DNA of 64,000 nucleotides, taken from contig NC_135551.1 in the NCBI RefSeq assembly GCF_964340395.1, positions 3,783,963-3,847,962 on the forward strand, written 5' to 3'. A program made the position numbers and the translations under genes. Below, one piece after another: positions 40,001 to 54,900 of the stretch. Below the pieces are notes generated by a model. The model made no database searches, was not told the DNA's origin, and worked only from the letters and a program-made list of their open reading frames with translations. Source of the DNA: Glandiceps talaboti (Eukaryota > Hemichordata > Enteropneusta > Spengelidae). Positions within the stretch are counted from its first letter, which is position 1; each line of letters opens with the position of its first letter.

Positions 40001-43000
40001 ATGCCTCAAGGCACCCTGGGCTGCATAATCGAACACACCCCATGATTGTGCAAATTGAATACGCCCCTAGAAGATGTCACTAATGTGGCTACATAAACTG
40101 GTGATGTCACTAATGTGGCTACATAAACTGGTGATGTAACTGCACATGCAAGTGATTTCACTTTGCTTGTGCTACATAATGAAGGTATACACATAGTACA
40201 TTGCTATTGAAATTAGTATCAAGTTACAATGTTACACAAATGAAAGCTGAAAACCAACAGATTATTGTAATATTAATGACAATATCAAGATTTAACGTAC
40301 AAATATCAAAATATGTCACTTCAAAGAGTTAGATGTGTCAATTCTAAATTGAAGTCGTTTTCAATTTGAAATGGTGTCAGCAGAGACTTACAAGTTCTAA
40401 CTTCATGTACTACATTCACTTAATATATCAATCTCTTAGTCAGGAATCTGATTCTGTATTAAAATGAAACCCTAACTTTTGAATCTCACAGACTTGGATT
40501 AGTGTTATCTTATCAGTGGAGATGTAAGAAATACATCGGATCATTCTTGTGTTCACATAAGGACTTTAAACTTTTATAGCACTTCCAAAGAATTGTTTAT
40601 TATATCCAAATATTAATCCTGATCTGAGATTGGCCTTTAAGTAGTTGGGTTTACAATCTGACATTGGCCTTTAAGTAGTTGGGTTTACAATCTGACATTG
40701 GCCTTTAAGTAGTTGGGTTTACAATCTGACATTGGCCTTTAAGTAGTTGGGTTTACAATCTGACATTGGCCTTTAAGTAGTTGGGTTTACAATCTGACAT
40801 TGGCCTTTAAGTAGTTGGGTTTACAATCTGACATTGGCCTTTAAGTAGTTGTGTTTACAATCTGACATTGGCCTTTAATTAGTTGGGTTTACAATCTGAC
40901 ATTGGCCTTTAAGTAGTTGGGTTTACAATCTGACATTGGCCTTTAAGTAGTTGGGTTTACAATCTGACATTGGCCTTTAAGTAGTTGGGTTTACAATCTG
41001 ACATTGGCCTTTAAGTAGTTGGGTTTACAATCTGAGATTGGCCTTTAATTAGTTGGGTTTACAATCTGACATTGGCCTTTAAGTAGTTGTGTTTACAATC
41101 TGACATTGGCCTTTAAGTAGTTGGGTTTACAATCTGACATTGGCCTTTAATTAGTTGGGTTTACAATCTGACATTGGCCTTTAAGTAGTTGGGTTTACAA
41201 TCTGACATTGGCCTTTAAGTTGTTGGGTTTACAATCTGACATTGGCCTTTAAGTAGTTGGGTTTACAATCTGACATTGGCCTTTAAGTAGGTGGGTTTAC
41301 AATCTGACATTGGCCTCTAAGTAGTTGGGTTTACAATCTGACATTGGCCTTTAAGTAGTTGGGTTTACAATCTGACATTGGCCTTTAAGTAGTTGGGTTT
41401 ACAATCTGACATTGGCCTCTAAGTAGTTGGGTTTACTATCTGACATTGGCCTTTAAGTAGTTGTGTTTACAATCTGACATTGGCCTCTAAGTAGTTGGGT
41501 TTACAATCTGACATTGGCCTTTAAGTAGTTGTGTTTACAATCTGACATTGGCCTTTAAGTAGTTGTGTTTACAATCTGACATCGGCCTTTAAGTAGTTGG
41601 GTTTACAATCTGACATTGGCCTTTAAGTAGTTGGGTTTACTAAATGACCATTAAATGTTGTATGATGTTTATCATTACTGTCCAGCATAACATTCTGATA
41701 TTCTGAATGTTTGTCAACTCGTACCCATACAGTATTACCATTATTCAAACTAACTGTAATACTTTGACTAACCATACCTTGCCAGTCTTTATTGTCGGCA
41801 TATATTCGAGCTTTTGTTTGACTGTTTACCATTATAAATGCTGCAACATATTTGTTGTTTTGTTTCAAAGTTGTGAAAGTAAAGAAGTATATTCCAGGAG
41901 TATGGCAAGTGAATATGCCAGTGTTGATGTTCATGTCATTCCCATTGTTTACAAATGTGTAATCATAGGTCATGGTTATATGTGAACTTTGACCTTCTAC
42001 CCTGCTATTACGGGCAACTGAAAAAGCTGGCCAATTCTGAAAGTTGTATCGCTCTCCTTTTTGGCCTTTGTAACCTTGAAATCCCTGTTCACCTCTGAGT
42101 CCCCTGACACCTTGCATACCAGGATTTCCTTCAGCTCCCTTTTCACCATTAGAACCCTTTTCACCTTGTAAGCCAGGGTATCCTAAAGCTCCCTTTTCAC
42201 CGTCAAATCCCCTGTCTCCTTTAGGACCGGCTTTGCCCATTTGTCCCCTTATTCCAGGCTCACCAGTATCTCCTGAAAAGTTGAACAGGAACAAATCAAA
42301 TGAGGAATGACTTAAATTGTTTTTTTAGCCCCTGAAGTTGGGACTATTGCGATGGACTCTGTCCGTCCGTCTGTCTGTCCATGTGTCCGTAATATGTCAT
42401 TTCTCAGACATGCAATATCCGATTTCTTTCAAACCTGATACAAAGATGACATATCATATGGGACATATGTTCATCAATTTATATTTTGATACATGCAAAT
42501 TTAACCAAATGGTAGCCATATTTATATAACTGAATATTTACAACAACAATAACAACGTTAGAAAGTGATTTAAAACAACTGGTTTAGTTTAAAAAAATAC
42601 AGTACAATGTATATATGTCATACTACATTGTATCGGCCAACGAAATGTAACCATTCCCCATGTCATGTCAGTGATCTGGACCCATACACCATCTGCAAGC
42701 ATGACTATGACCAATGACATGTAACCCCTAGATGTAACTGTTATCTCAGTTTCACGCTTGCTCAAGATTTAGAGTTCAGTGAATTCAGTGTATTTTAGAA
42801 GGTAATCATTTTCAAAGTGCATATTTTTCATAGGCAATACACATTGAATTGATGCCGTAAAAATCTCAGACCTGTCACCAGCACGTCATGCTGTTGACAG
42901 GCGCCGGTCACTAGACACTCCTTTCTTTTAAATCATGTTTCCAAGTAATACAGTATTAGAGAAAAGAACTATACACAAGCATTAATTTTGGTGCTCATAT

Positions 43001-43842
43001 CATTTTTACAGAATGGCAGCCATATTTGAAGTTAACAATCATTATTTACTGCATAACTCAAAAACTGTAATACATAGAGATGCCATTCAAGTGTCTACCC
43101 CCATATTATCACAAGCAAGCTATCTTTGGAGACCTTTGACATTTGACCTTGACCTTCATGGCCAATTATCAAAATCAAGCCAATTCCTGCCTATCACAGA
43201 CATATTGTAATATTTTACATATTGCCAATTTCTTTTAAATCATGTTTACAAGTAATATTGAAAAAAAGAACTATACACAAGCATTTTATTTGGTGCTGAT
43301 GTAATTTTTACTGAATGGCAGCCATATTGATAGTAAAATTATATTACTGCATAACTCGAAAGCTTTATTCAAGCGTCTAACCCATATAATCACTTGCAAT
43401 CTTTCTTGTAGGAATGACCACTGACCTTTATATTGACCTACAGAGTAGATCATTAAAATTAAGCTGTTACATATTGCAGACATTTTGTAGCAATTATGTG
43501 TGGCTAATGTCTATAGATAATGCAGAACCAGATAAAACATACACATACATTATTTTTGGCGCTCATATCACTTTTTACTCAATGGAAGCCATATTTGTAG
43601 TGAATAATCATAATTTACCACATAACTCAAAAATGTTAATACATAGAGACTATATTCAAGTGTCTACACCCATATTGCCAGGTTTACACTTTCTTTTGAG
43701 ACATTGACCTTTGACCTTAACTCTGATCTTCAGGTTTGATTGTTAAAATTCAGCCACTTCCTGCATTATCAGACACTTTACAGTTTTGATTTGTTGCCAC
43801 AAATTTCTTTTAAATCATGTCTCCATTCAGTCACATAGAAGT

Positions 43843-43880
<38 letters not shown>

Positions 43881-45224
43881 GGGGGGGGGGGGGTCTTCTA
43901 TGAAGACCTTTAATTACTTGCACAGAATTGATATTTCTAATAAATTGACTTGCAACATTCAAAGATACACTCTAACTAAGGTAACTAAATACAGTCGTAG
44001 AATTTGTCTTACCTTTCTCTCCTCTGATAACACTAAAGACTCCTGGTGTAGTTGTTGGTTGATAATCACAACATTGAACACAGGGTGAATCTTGAGCAGT
44101 GATCCAACTCACTGAGACTGCCATCATTGTTAGTACTAGTAACATAGACATCTTCATCTTCGCTGTGTCTCTGAGCTACGTGTCTTTTTCCCCAAACTCT
44201 GTCAAGCAGTGTGTGAGAGCTGGAAAGAAAGTTGTGCAATATGTTTGGTCAGTTTCTTATCTGAATGTAACCCAGGCTGTGTGCACTAGATGTGTTTCTG
44301 ATTAATATTAATATGTGCCAACTCCCACAATGGGTAAGAAAAGAAAGTTCATTTAATTTTTGTGACCATATTTAGCCATGTTTTCCCACTCGGTAAAATT
44401 ATGCAAATTTGTTTTTACTGAACACTTGAGAACAATTTACATATTGCAATACAGATATCATGTTTTATCTGGGTCATGCTATCTTTGTCAGAAAATCTAC
44501 TAGTACAATAAAGAGGAACAACGAATACATATAATTTACTTTCAACAGTAGCTAGTCTCGGCAGGATTTCAGAACAATTTTAAGTGCCTGGAAAATGGTT
44601 CGTAGGCATACATGTATCATGTTTAAAGTAAGCAAAGAACATTGTCAGTGTCAGAGCATATTGGGGTAGTGATTAAATTACATTGTAACTTTATTTTGAT
44701 AGAACAGGAAGGAGATAACAATGCTAAAATATCGCATGGTTTAAAAAAATTGAAAGAATAGCACAAGTGGTGTTGTAGCACAACTGTTCAGTTTTTCAAT
44801 GTTTATCCACATGCTGATCGATGTTAAGTATGCTTAATATTCTTAATCTATACACCCCCAGATCCATCCCCATTAAATTTCAGCCCAATCTGCTCAGAAG
44901 TTTTGGAATTAAAATCTTTTTACCAAAAAGACACATTTTTAGGCCTAATTTGCATACCAATGATGGAATCATGTCATGAACAAATCTTAATCTACACACC
45001 CCTTAGAACGTTCCTACCAAAGTTCAGACCAATCTGCGTAAACAATTTTTAGTTTAAGTTTTTTGACCAAAATGACATTTATGACCCAAATCACATATCT
45101 GTGATGCAATCATTTTGCTTTGAACAATTTCAAAACTAGACACCAAAAGTAATGTCCCCTCCAAATACCAATTGAAGGCAATCGGTCTGGTGGTTTTTGA
45201 GGTAAAGTTGTCAACACAGATACG

Positions 45225-45260
<36 letters not shown>

Positions 45261-45959
45261 CCGTACTGTGCCTATAAGTATAACAGTACTGAACCTTATG
45301 AAGTTATGAGTTTAGTTGGGCTAAAATAGCACTCAAAAACAAACAGACTTTTTAGCCAGCAAATTAGAATGTAGAAATTATGGAAATCTGTGTAATATGT
45401 TCTATTGTTTTATGTTCTACATGTATAATAATTCATGTGCCTTAAATTTACTTCATCTATACATTCCTGTATTCTGTGTAATGCCAAGGTTATTAATAGT
45501 CACTGTCAGTGTAGTCTATAAGATACTCTGTAGTGGGGCGCCCTCACACATCGGTCAACCTCTCTCAGTACTGATACTTAAAAACCATTTGCATTACATT
45601 GTGTCTAGGCTTTCACTGTGTTGTGGAAATAGTCAAGTACCGGTAAATTCACTGCCTAGCTGTGCAGTAAACAAATTAAATAATTAAGTGCCATTCCAGA
45701 TTCTAAAAATTGATTCCAAAAATCTCCAGCTGTAAAGCTGCATATGCTATTCAATTACATTTGTCTCAAACAAGGACAGGAAACTGACGAGTGTAAATAA
45801 TCTTTCTTTTCGAAACTCACACATGTTATGATTTATAGTGAAATCTATACCATCTACATGTACAGTGCCCATACACTGTATAGACACATCCTTGTGTGCA
45901 AAGAATGGTATTGAAATACTGTCTGTCCATCTATCTGTCTGTCTGTCTGTCTGTCTGTC

Positions 45960-45992
<33 letters not shown>

Positions 45993-48900
45993 GACTGTTG
46001 ATAGGGAGGTGGCAGGCACATTAGATAGGTACATTGCAGGTTGTTATTTCAGTGTGTAGATAGTTTATAAATAGCTAGGTAGGTGTTAGGTAGATAGGTA
46101 CTGTGTAGGTAGGTACCCAGGTAGATAGGTAGGTAGGTAGGTGGGTAGGTAGGTAGATAGGTAGGTAGGTGGGTAGGTAGGTAGGTAGGTAGGTAGGTAG
46201 GTAGGTAGATAGATACATTGTAGGTAGGTAGATAGGTGGGAGGGAAGGTAGGTAGATAGATAGGTACATTGTAGGTAGGTAGATAGGTGGGAGGGAAGGT
46301 AGGTAGGTAGATAGATAGATAGGTACTTTGTAGGTAGGTAGATAAGTTGGAGGGTAGGTAGGTAGGTGGGAGGGTAAGTAGGTAGGTAGTCTCGCTGCCA
46401 GACTTAGTGACATTTGTCACTCTGTAAAGCCCATGAAGTGCACCCCAAGTGGCGAAGCCGTGAGATGTATGGGACTTTAGTTTGTCCCTCTGTAAAGCAC
46501 ATGAAGTGTACCCCAAGCGACGAAGCCGCGAGAAGTGAGGGACTTTAGTACTGAGTCTGGCAGGAGGCAGGAGAACAAAAGTAACTGCCAATGAAACTAG
46601 CAAATCGATGATCTGTTCAAACATACTAACTATTGAATATTCTCAGTTCCACACCACTCCAAAATGGGAAGAAACAATCTCTCCAAAGTTGGAGATTTTC
46701 TGAACTTAGAAATATTAATGAGATAATATGGAAGTCTTGAACTTAGCTTAAGGAAGGTTCTGCTATGAGTACATTTCTGCCTAGGTCCATAGCTCTAGAG
46801 ACATATCTTGGACATTGTTAGAACATAAACATCTCAATGATGGACAGCTTTATAAATCTGTTGATTTTCAGCTCATTAGATTCAAGCATTCATCAGATAT
46901 GAGCAATCAAAATATACTTGCCATATGCTGAAAATTCCTTTGTTTTTTGTTGCTTGATCGTCATGCAATCATTGTCTCATTTGAAAGTGCTTTTCTTGAC
47001 GAGATGATCACTATGAAGAGAAGAGTCTGTTTTGATGACTTCATCACACAGCATAGGTTTGCTATCAGTATAGCAAGCCCACAGGTTGTGCATGCAAATT
47101 GGTAAGCAGGACCAGAATGTGATGTCATTCCTTGGTGCACGCCTGTGCAGATTTCAAGTTCACATTTCAACTGCAACTGTACAGTTTATCGATATTGTTT
47201 ACTCCCCATTTGGAGTGGTGTGGAACTGATTCTACATCCAGGAGGAGTCTGTTATAAATAGCGACTAATCGTATGTTGAGGATTTATGTACATGTACTTC
47301 AGTGAATGGCACATCAACCATCGTCTAACAGCAACCATTGTTTGTTACATAATGGCATAGTCCTAACAGCAACCATTGTTTGTTACATAATGGCATAGTC
47401 CTAACAGAAACCATTGTTTGTTACATAATGGCATAGTCCTAACAGCAACCATTGTTTGTTACATAATGGCATAGTCCTAACAGCAACCATTGTTTGTTAC
47501 ATAATGGCATAGTCCTAACAGCAACCATTGTTTGTTACATAATGGCATAGTCCTAACAGCAACCATTGTTTGTTACATAATGGCATAGTCCTAACAGCAA
47601 CCATTGTTTGTTACATAATGGCATAGTCCTAACAGCAACCATTGTTTGTTACATAATGGCATAGTCCTAACAGCAACCATTGTTTGTTACATAATGGCAT
47701 AGTCCTAACAGCAACCATTGTTTGTTACATAATGGCATAGTCCTAACAGCAACCATTGTTTGTTACATAATGGCATAGTCCTAACAGCAACCATTGTTTG
47801 TTACATAATGGCATAGTCCTAACAGCAACCATTGTTTGTTGCATAATGGCATAGTCCTAACAGCAACCATTGTTTGTTACATAATGGCATAGTCCTAACA
47901 GCAACCATTGTTTGTTGCATAATGGCATAGTCCTAACAGCAACCATCGTTTGTTACATAATGGCATAGTCCTAACAGCAACCATTGTTTGTTACATAATG
48001 GCATAGTCCTAACAGCAACCATTGTTTGTTACATAATGGCATAGTCCTAACAGGAGGAAAACTAATTCAATTCAAACACTTTATTGTCTGCATATGAAAA
48101 CCACAGAAAATTGTCAAAAGATATTTTAGAAAAATATATGCAACTGTTGTACATTGATGAAAACAAAGAATAGTGCATTAAATATAGCATACTGGTAAAA
48201 TAAACAAACATTTGAAACGGTTACATTACATTCAAATTAGCCACAGCTGATGGTATAATAAGAGTGGTTTTAAACAAATTTTTCTTGGTAATGACATTTT
48301 GACAGCCAGTGAGATAGCATGGTGATTATATCCACACACCTAAAGATACTGCTATCATCCAATTATTTAAATTGACTCTTCCACATCTACCAAAGTATTA
48401 GTTTGTTTATAAATGTCAACAATTGTATCATTGTCTTTGCTGGCATCTTCCCCTGTATATTGACATATACATGAACATTAACCTACATTTAATACCCCCC
48501 CCCCTCCCCACAGCACCTTCTGTGTCAAATTGTCAACAACAGCAAATGACAGCCATACACAAATAAAGTTATGTTTACCCCCATCAGATACACCTCTATG
48601 TTTTCTTGGCAGGTTTTTTCAATGGTATCCTGAGAGGGATAAAGACTGACAGAGCCTCCACTGTACACTTACTACTTACAACATTGAAAGAAAAGGTAAG
48701 GGTTGTAATCTGTACTACAGAGCCTCCACTGTACACTTACTACTTACAACATTGAAAGAAAAGGTAAGGGTTGTAATCTGTACTACAGAGCCTCCACTAT
48801 ACACCAGGGTTGTAATCTTTACTACAGAGCCTCCACTGTACACCAGGGTTGTAATCTTTACTACAGAGCCTCCACTATACACCAGGGTTGTAATCTGTAT

Positions 48901-51900
48901 TACAGAGCCTCCACTATACACTAGGGTTGTAATCTTTACTACAGAGCCTCCACTATACACCTTGGTTGTAATCTGTACTACAGAGCCTCCACTATACACC
49001 AGGATTGTAATCTGTACTACAGAGCCTCCACTATACACCAGGCTTGTAATCTGTACTACAGAGCCTCCACTGCACACCAGGGTTGTAATCTGTACTACAG
49101 AGCCTCCACTATACACAGTAACACTAGGGTTGTAATCTGTACTACAGAGCCTCCACTACTATACCAGGGTTGTAATCTGTACTACAGAGCCTCCACTATA
49201 CACCAGGATTGTAATCTGTACTACAGAGCCTCCACTATACACCAGGATTGTAATCTGTACTACAGAGCCTCCACTGTACACCAGGATTGTAATCTGTACT
49301 ACAGAGCCTCCACTGTACACCAGGGTTGTAATCTGTACTACAGAGCCTCCACTGTACACCAGGGTTGTAATCTTTACTACAGAGCCTCCACTGTACACCA
49401 GGGTTGTAATCTTTACTACAGAGCCTCCACTATACACCTGGGTTGTAATCTGTACTACAGAGCCTCCACTGTACACCAGGGTTGTAATCTGTACTACAGA
49501 GCCTCCACTGTACACCTGGGTTGTAATCTGTACTACAGAGCCTCCACTATACACCAGGGTTGTAATCTGTACTACAGAGCCTCCACTATACACCAGGATT
49601 GTAATCTATACTACAGAGCCTCCACTATACACTAGGGTTGTAATCTGTACTACAGAGCCTCCACTATACACCAGGGTTGTAATCTGTACTACAGAGCCTC
49701 CACTATACACCAGGATTGTAATCTGTACTACAGAGCCTCCACTATACACTAGGGTTGTAATCTGTACTACAGAGCCTCCACTATACACTAGGGTTGTAAT
49801 CTGTACTACAGAGCCTCCACTATACACCAGGGTTGTAATCTGTACTACAGAGCCTCCACTATACACTAGGGTTGTAATCTGTATTACAGAGCCTCCACTA
49901 TACACTAGGGTTGTAATCTTTACTACAGAGCCTCCACTATACACCTTGGTTGTAATCTGTACTACAGAGCCTCCACTATACACCAGGCTTGTAATCTGTA
50001 CTACAGAGCCTCCACTGCACACCAGGGTTGTAATCTGTACTACAGAGCCTCCACTATACTCAGTAACACTAGGGTTGTAATCTGTACTACAGAGCCTCCA
50101 CTACTATACCAGGGTTGTAATCTGTACTACAGAGCCTCCACTATACACCAGGATTGTAATCTGTACTACAGAGCCTCCACTATACACCAGGATTGTAATC
50201 TGTACTACAGAGCCTCCACTGTACACCAGGATTGTAATCTGTACTACAGAGCCTCCACTGTACACCAGGGTTGTAATCTGTACTACAGAGCCTCCACTGT
50301 ACACCAGGGTTGTAATCTTTGCTACAGAGCCTCCACTATACACCTGGGTTGTAATCTGTACTACAGAGCCTCCACTGTACACCAGGGTTGTAATCTGTAC
50401 TACAGAGCCTCCACTGTACACCTGGGTTGTAATCTGTACTACAGAGCCTCCACTATACACCAGGGTTGTAATCTGTACTACAGAGCCTCCACTATACACC
50501 AGGATTGTAATCTGTACTACAGAGCCTCCACTATACACCAGGGTTGTAATCTTTACTACAGAGCCTCCACTGTACACCAGGGTTGTAATCTGTACTACAG
50601 AGCCTCCACTGTACACCAGGGTTGTAATCTTTACTACAGAGCCTCCACTATACACCTGGGTTGTAATCTGTACTACAGAGCCTCCACTGTACACCAGGGT
50701 TGTAATCTGTACTACAGAGCCTCCACTGTACACCTGGGTTGTAATCTGTACTACAGAGCCTCCACTATACACCAGGGTTGTAATCTGTACTACAGAGCCT
50801 CCACTATACACCAGGATTGTAATCTGTACTACAGAGCCTCCATTATACACCAGGGTTGTAATCTGTACTACAGAGCCTCCACTATACACCAGGATTGTAA
50901 TCTGTACTACAGAGCCTCCAATATACACCAGGGTTGTAATCTGTACTACAGAGCCTCCATTATACACCAGGGTTGTAATCTGTACTACAGAGCCTCCACT
51001 ATACACTAGGGTTGTAATCTGTACTACAGAGCCTCCACTATACACTAGGGTTGTAATCTGTACTACAGAGCCTCCACTATACACCAGGGTTGTAATCTGT
51101 ACTACAGAGCCTCCACTATACACTAGGGTTGTAATCTGTACTACAGAGCCTCCACTATACACCAGGGTTGTAATCTGTACTACAGAGCCTCCACTGTACA
51201 CTTACTACTTACAACATTGAAAGAAAAGGTAAGGGTTGTAATCTGTACTACAGAGCCTCCACTGCACACCAGGGTTGTAATCTGTACTACAGAGCATCCA
51301 CTGCACACCAGGGTTGTAATCTGTACTACAGAGCCTCCACTATACACTAGGGTTGTAATCTTTACTACAGAGCCTCCACTATACACTAGGGTTGTAATCT
51401 TTACTACAGAGCCTCCACTGCACACCAGGGTTGTAGTCTGTACTACAGAGCCTCCACTATACACTTGGATTGTAATCTGTACTGTACATAGTAAATGTGG
51501 TATATATCTAAACTATACTTTAAAACGTTGATACATGATACAAATACCATCATTTGCATATCATTTGCATACAGGTATGCAATAATGTTTTTTTGGATTT
51601 CACTGCAGTGTAGATACAACTACTATGCGCACACACCGATGCAAGTAGTCTATGGTACATTTTGTACATATGTAATATTACCACTAGTATGCACAAGCAC
51701 CAATGCAACAAGTAGTCTCTGGTACATACATACATACATGTATATAATGATGTTTGTTCTTATTTTCAGGTTATCAATAATTCAGCCATTTCAAAGACAT
51801 CTAAGATGAGATTATTCAGTGAAAACACACTACAGAATTTAGTTAGTTTGTACAAGTGGGAAGGACAGTATGACTTTGAACTTGACCAAAACAAGGTTAG

Positions 51901-54900
51901 TATTCAAAGGTTACATATCTCAATATACACATATTACCATGCCAATGTTTCAAGGGAAACAAAGATAGTGCCAATATCCAAAATGATAATTGTTCAGAGG
52001 TGCTTCACAATGCATAAAAATGAAAACAGAAAAATAAGGAAGATAGTGTGCAAGTGAATTTCATGTAAGATGCCTCGATATACACATCACATCTTGTGAT
52101 TGCAGTCATGTAGGAACAACCAGCATAGTGAATGCAGTCATGTAGGAACAGCCAGCATAGTGAATCCTTATATTGTCTGTTGGCAATATAACGGAGAACG
52201 TAGTGCCAATCAAAATTGCAACTGTGCATAATACTCTTACAGCAATATATTTGGACTAAACTCACTACAACAAAAATAGATTATATATCTGCCACAAAAC
52301 AAACTTTAACCTATCCATGCAAATAAAATATTACAATTCCAATGTGTGCATTTGTATTTTGGTTTAGTACTTTATCCACCATTTGCATGTCAGACAGATT
52401 AATAAGTCAAAACTCCCATATATTATAATTGGAGTTATTATTATATATACTGTAAACCTGGAGATTTTCCCTTTTAAAAACTCATTTTCAATTATTTCGA
52501 AAACAAAAAATGAGACAGTGCACAGTGCACCAGGCTTAGAAATTTATAAATATGAGTTTTTAAGAACAAGTTGGAATCTGTGAAATCACAAAGTTTTCTA
52601 GTGGCAAAAATAACTAGGTGTAATACTGTAATACATGTAGTTATCAAAGAGGCCATAAGATGTGTACATTGACGTTCAATTCCACTTTTTTTCCATTGCC
52701 ATGCCAACCAGCATTGGTTTTCAACTTTGTTGTGAAACTTCTCTGCTCACATACATAGAAATGTCATCTTTGTGAAATGTTATTTTGTACAGACAGACGA
52801 TGATGATGATAATGAAGACATACAAGGAGTGGAAGGACTGAGTATCATACGTAATTTAGTTCAGGACTTCCTTATCACCTTAACCTGTTCATACAAATTT
52901 GGTATTAATTTCTATGACAGAAGTATTGGTACATCTGGAAGGTATGTAAATATTCAATTAAAGGGGAATATCAGTCCAGGAAATGAAGTCATTTTCCTAA
53001 ACTATGGGTTCTGAAGAGTCATGTCATGATTTTATATCACCTACAATTACTTGTGATTTCAGAGAAACATCAAGTTAATCTTGTGCCTTTTTTCTAGTGT
53101 ATGTGAGAATGAATGTTCATATTTAATAACTTAGTTATGATATTTCTATTCACAGTTAAAACATTTTTGGACATGAATCCCAAATGTTTGCTGACGTCTT
53201 GTCAGCGTTGTCAGGGGTGTATGACGTCTTGTCAGCATTGTCAGGGGTGTATGACGTCTTGTCAGCGTTGTCAGGGGTGTATGACGTCTTGTCAGGGGTA
53301 TATTGCATTTGGCTATTTGTCATATATCTCAGAAGAGACCTGTGAAATGAACTTGAGAGAACCAGCTTGGATCTCAATGCCTGTATCTCGGTTTAAATTG
53401 GACTTCCATTGGTGAATACATATGGCTTCCTTCAACCTGCATATGTGTTCTCCTATAATGGTTAACAGCCACTAACATGTCCTCTTAAGTGAATGCCCAT
53501 TGGACAAGCCATCTCACCAATATAGTCAGAGTTGCCGTCCTCACACTTTAGAACTTGAAGAAGACACAACATAAATGTGATATGAAGAATGTCAAAATCT
53601 TGGATAAGGAAGAACAACTTTACAGATGCAGATTGAAGGAAGCCATATTCACCAACAGAAGCCCACCCTAAACCAGGATGCAGGCATTGAGATCCCAGCT
53701 GTTTCTTTCAAGCTGTTTCCACGTAGCCCATTGTAGTACACCCCTGACGATGCTGATGTGATGTCAGCAAAAATTTGAGATTCACTTCTTACTATATCGA
53801 ATTATAAACATACAGTTGTAAATTTTTTCCTTTTCTTGCTTTTAGGAATCAAAACACCATCTTATTAAAGTTCCTTCTGTCTCTGAAATCCATTACTAGT
53901 GATCCGTTGGTTGTAGATTTGATTATTAAAATCCTTACAGCTTGTCCTGATTTACTTAGTAAATATTTGACACAAAGTGACCAATCATTTAGTCCAAGAC
54001 TATCAGAAAGATGGCTGACTAACATGGATCTACTTATGAAAGTAAGTCAGATTTATCAGATATATTTCATACTACATATCTCATTAAAAATCATCAATGA
54101 TGTTCAAGGTTCACTTTTTTTCTAGTTTTCTGAAAATTATTGCATTTCTGAACCTAGGGTATTTTATTAAATTTTTTAAAAATTAATATAATATGCAGTA
54201 TATAATTCATAAGTTTCATATATTTTGGTCAAAATTTGTTTATTTTACAAACTGTATTTTTCTGATCCACTAATTAATTGATTAAATTAATCAGTGTGTT
54301 GTTATTTGCGATGGAAAATTTCAATCCACTTATTAACAGCCCAAAAATATATGCATTGTGTGTGTTGTTTCTTCAAATTTTTCATACAGTTGAAATTCTA
54401 TTATAAGTTTAATTTATTTACCCAAGCGTATAAAATTGATTACAAAATATTGTTAACAAAAAAAAATCAAAAGAGAGAAGGGTAAATGGGGAGTCATTAT
54501 GTTAAAAATAATTGTCTCCAACAGGTTTATCAAAACCAACCTGAAGTTCCACCATCATTCCAAGTAACAGACAAAGTACCTGTATCAAAACTTGTTACTA
54601 TGACAATGGTTACCACAGTACCAGTGGTTGCAACTAGAGCAATGCTGTCACAAGGAATAAAGGTAAGATTCCTTGGCAATGGTTACCATGGTACCAATGA
54701 CATAAACCTCATCATGATAACTCTACTACATGCACATGGGTCATTAAAGCTTAAAAACTTTGGCTGTCATGGCAATGGTTACCATGGTATCAGTGACACC
54801 ATAAACCTCATCATGACAACATTACTACAATTGTACATGGTTCATTAAAGCTTAAAAACCTTGGCTGTCATGGCAATGGTTACCATGGTATCAATGACAT

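Noticed and set aside
49159-51201. [12 protein letters not shown] repeat frames on the minus strand
   Set aside because: Translation of the 39-bp array antisense to URB1; no start context or splice logic.
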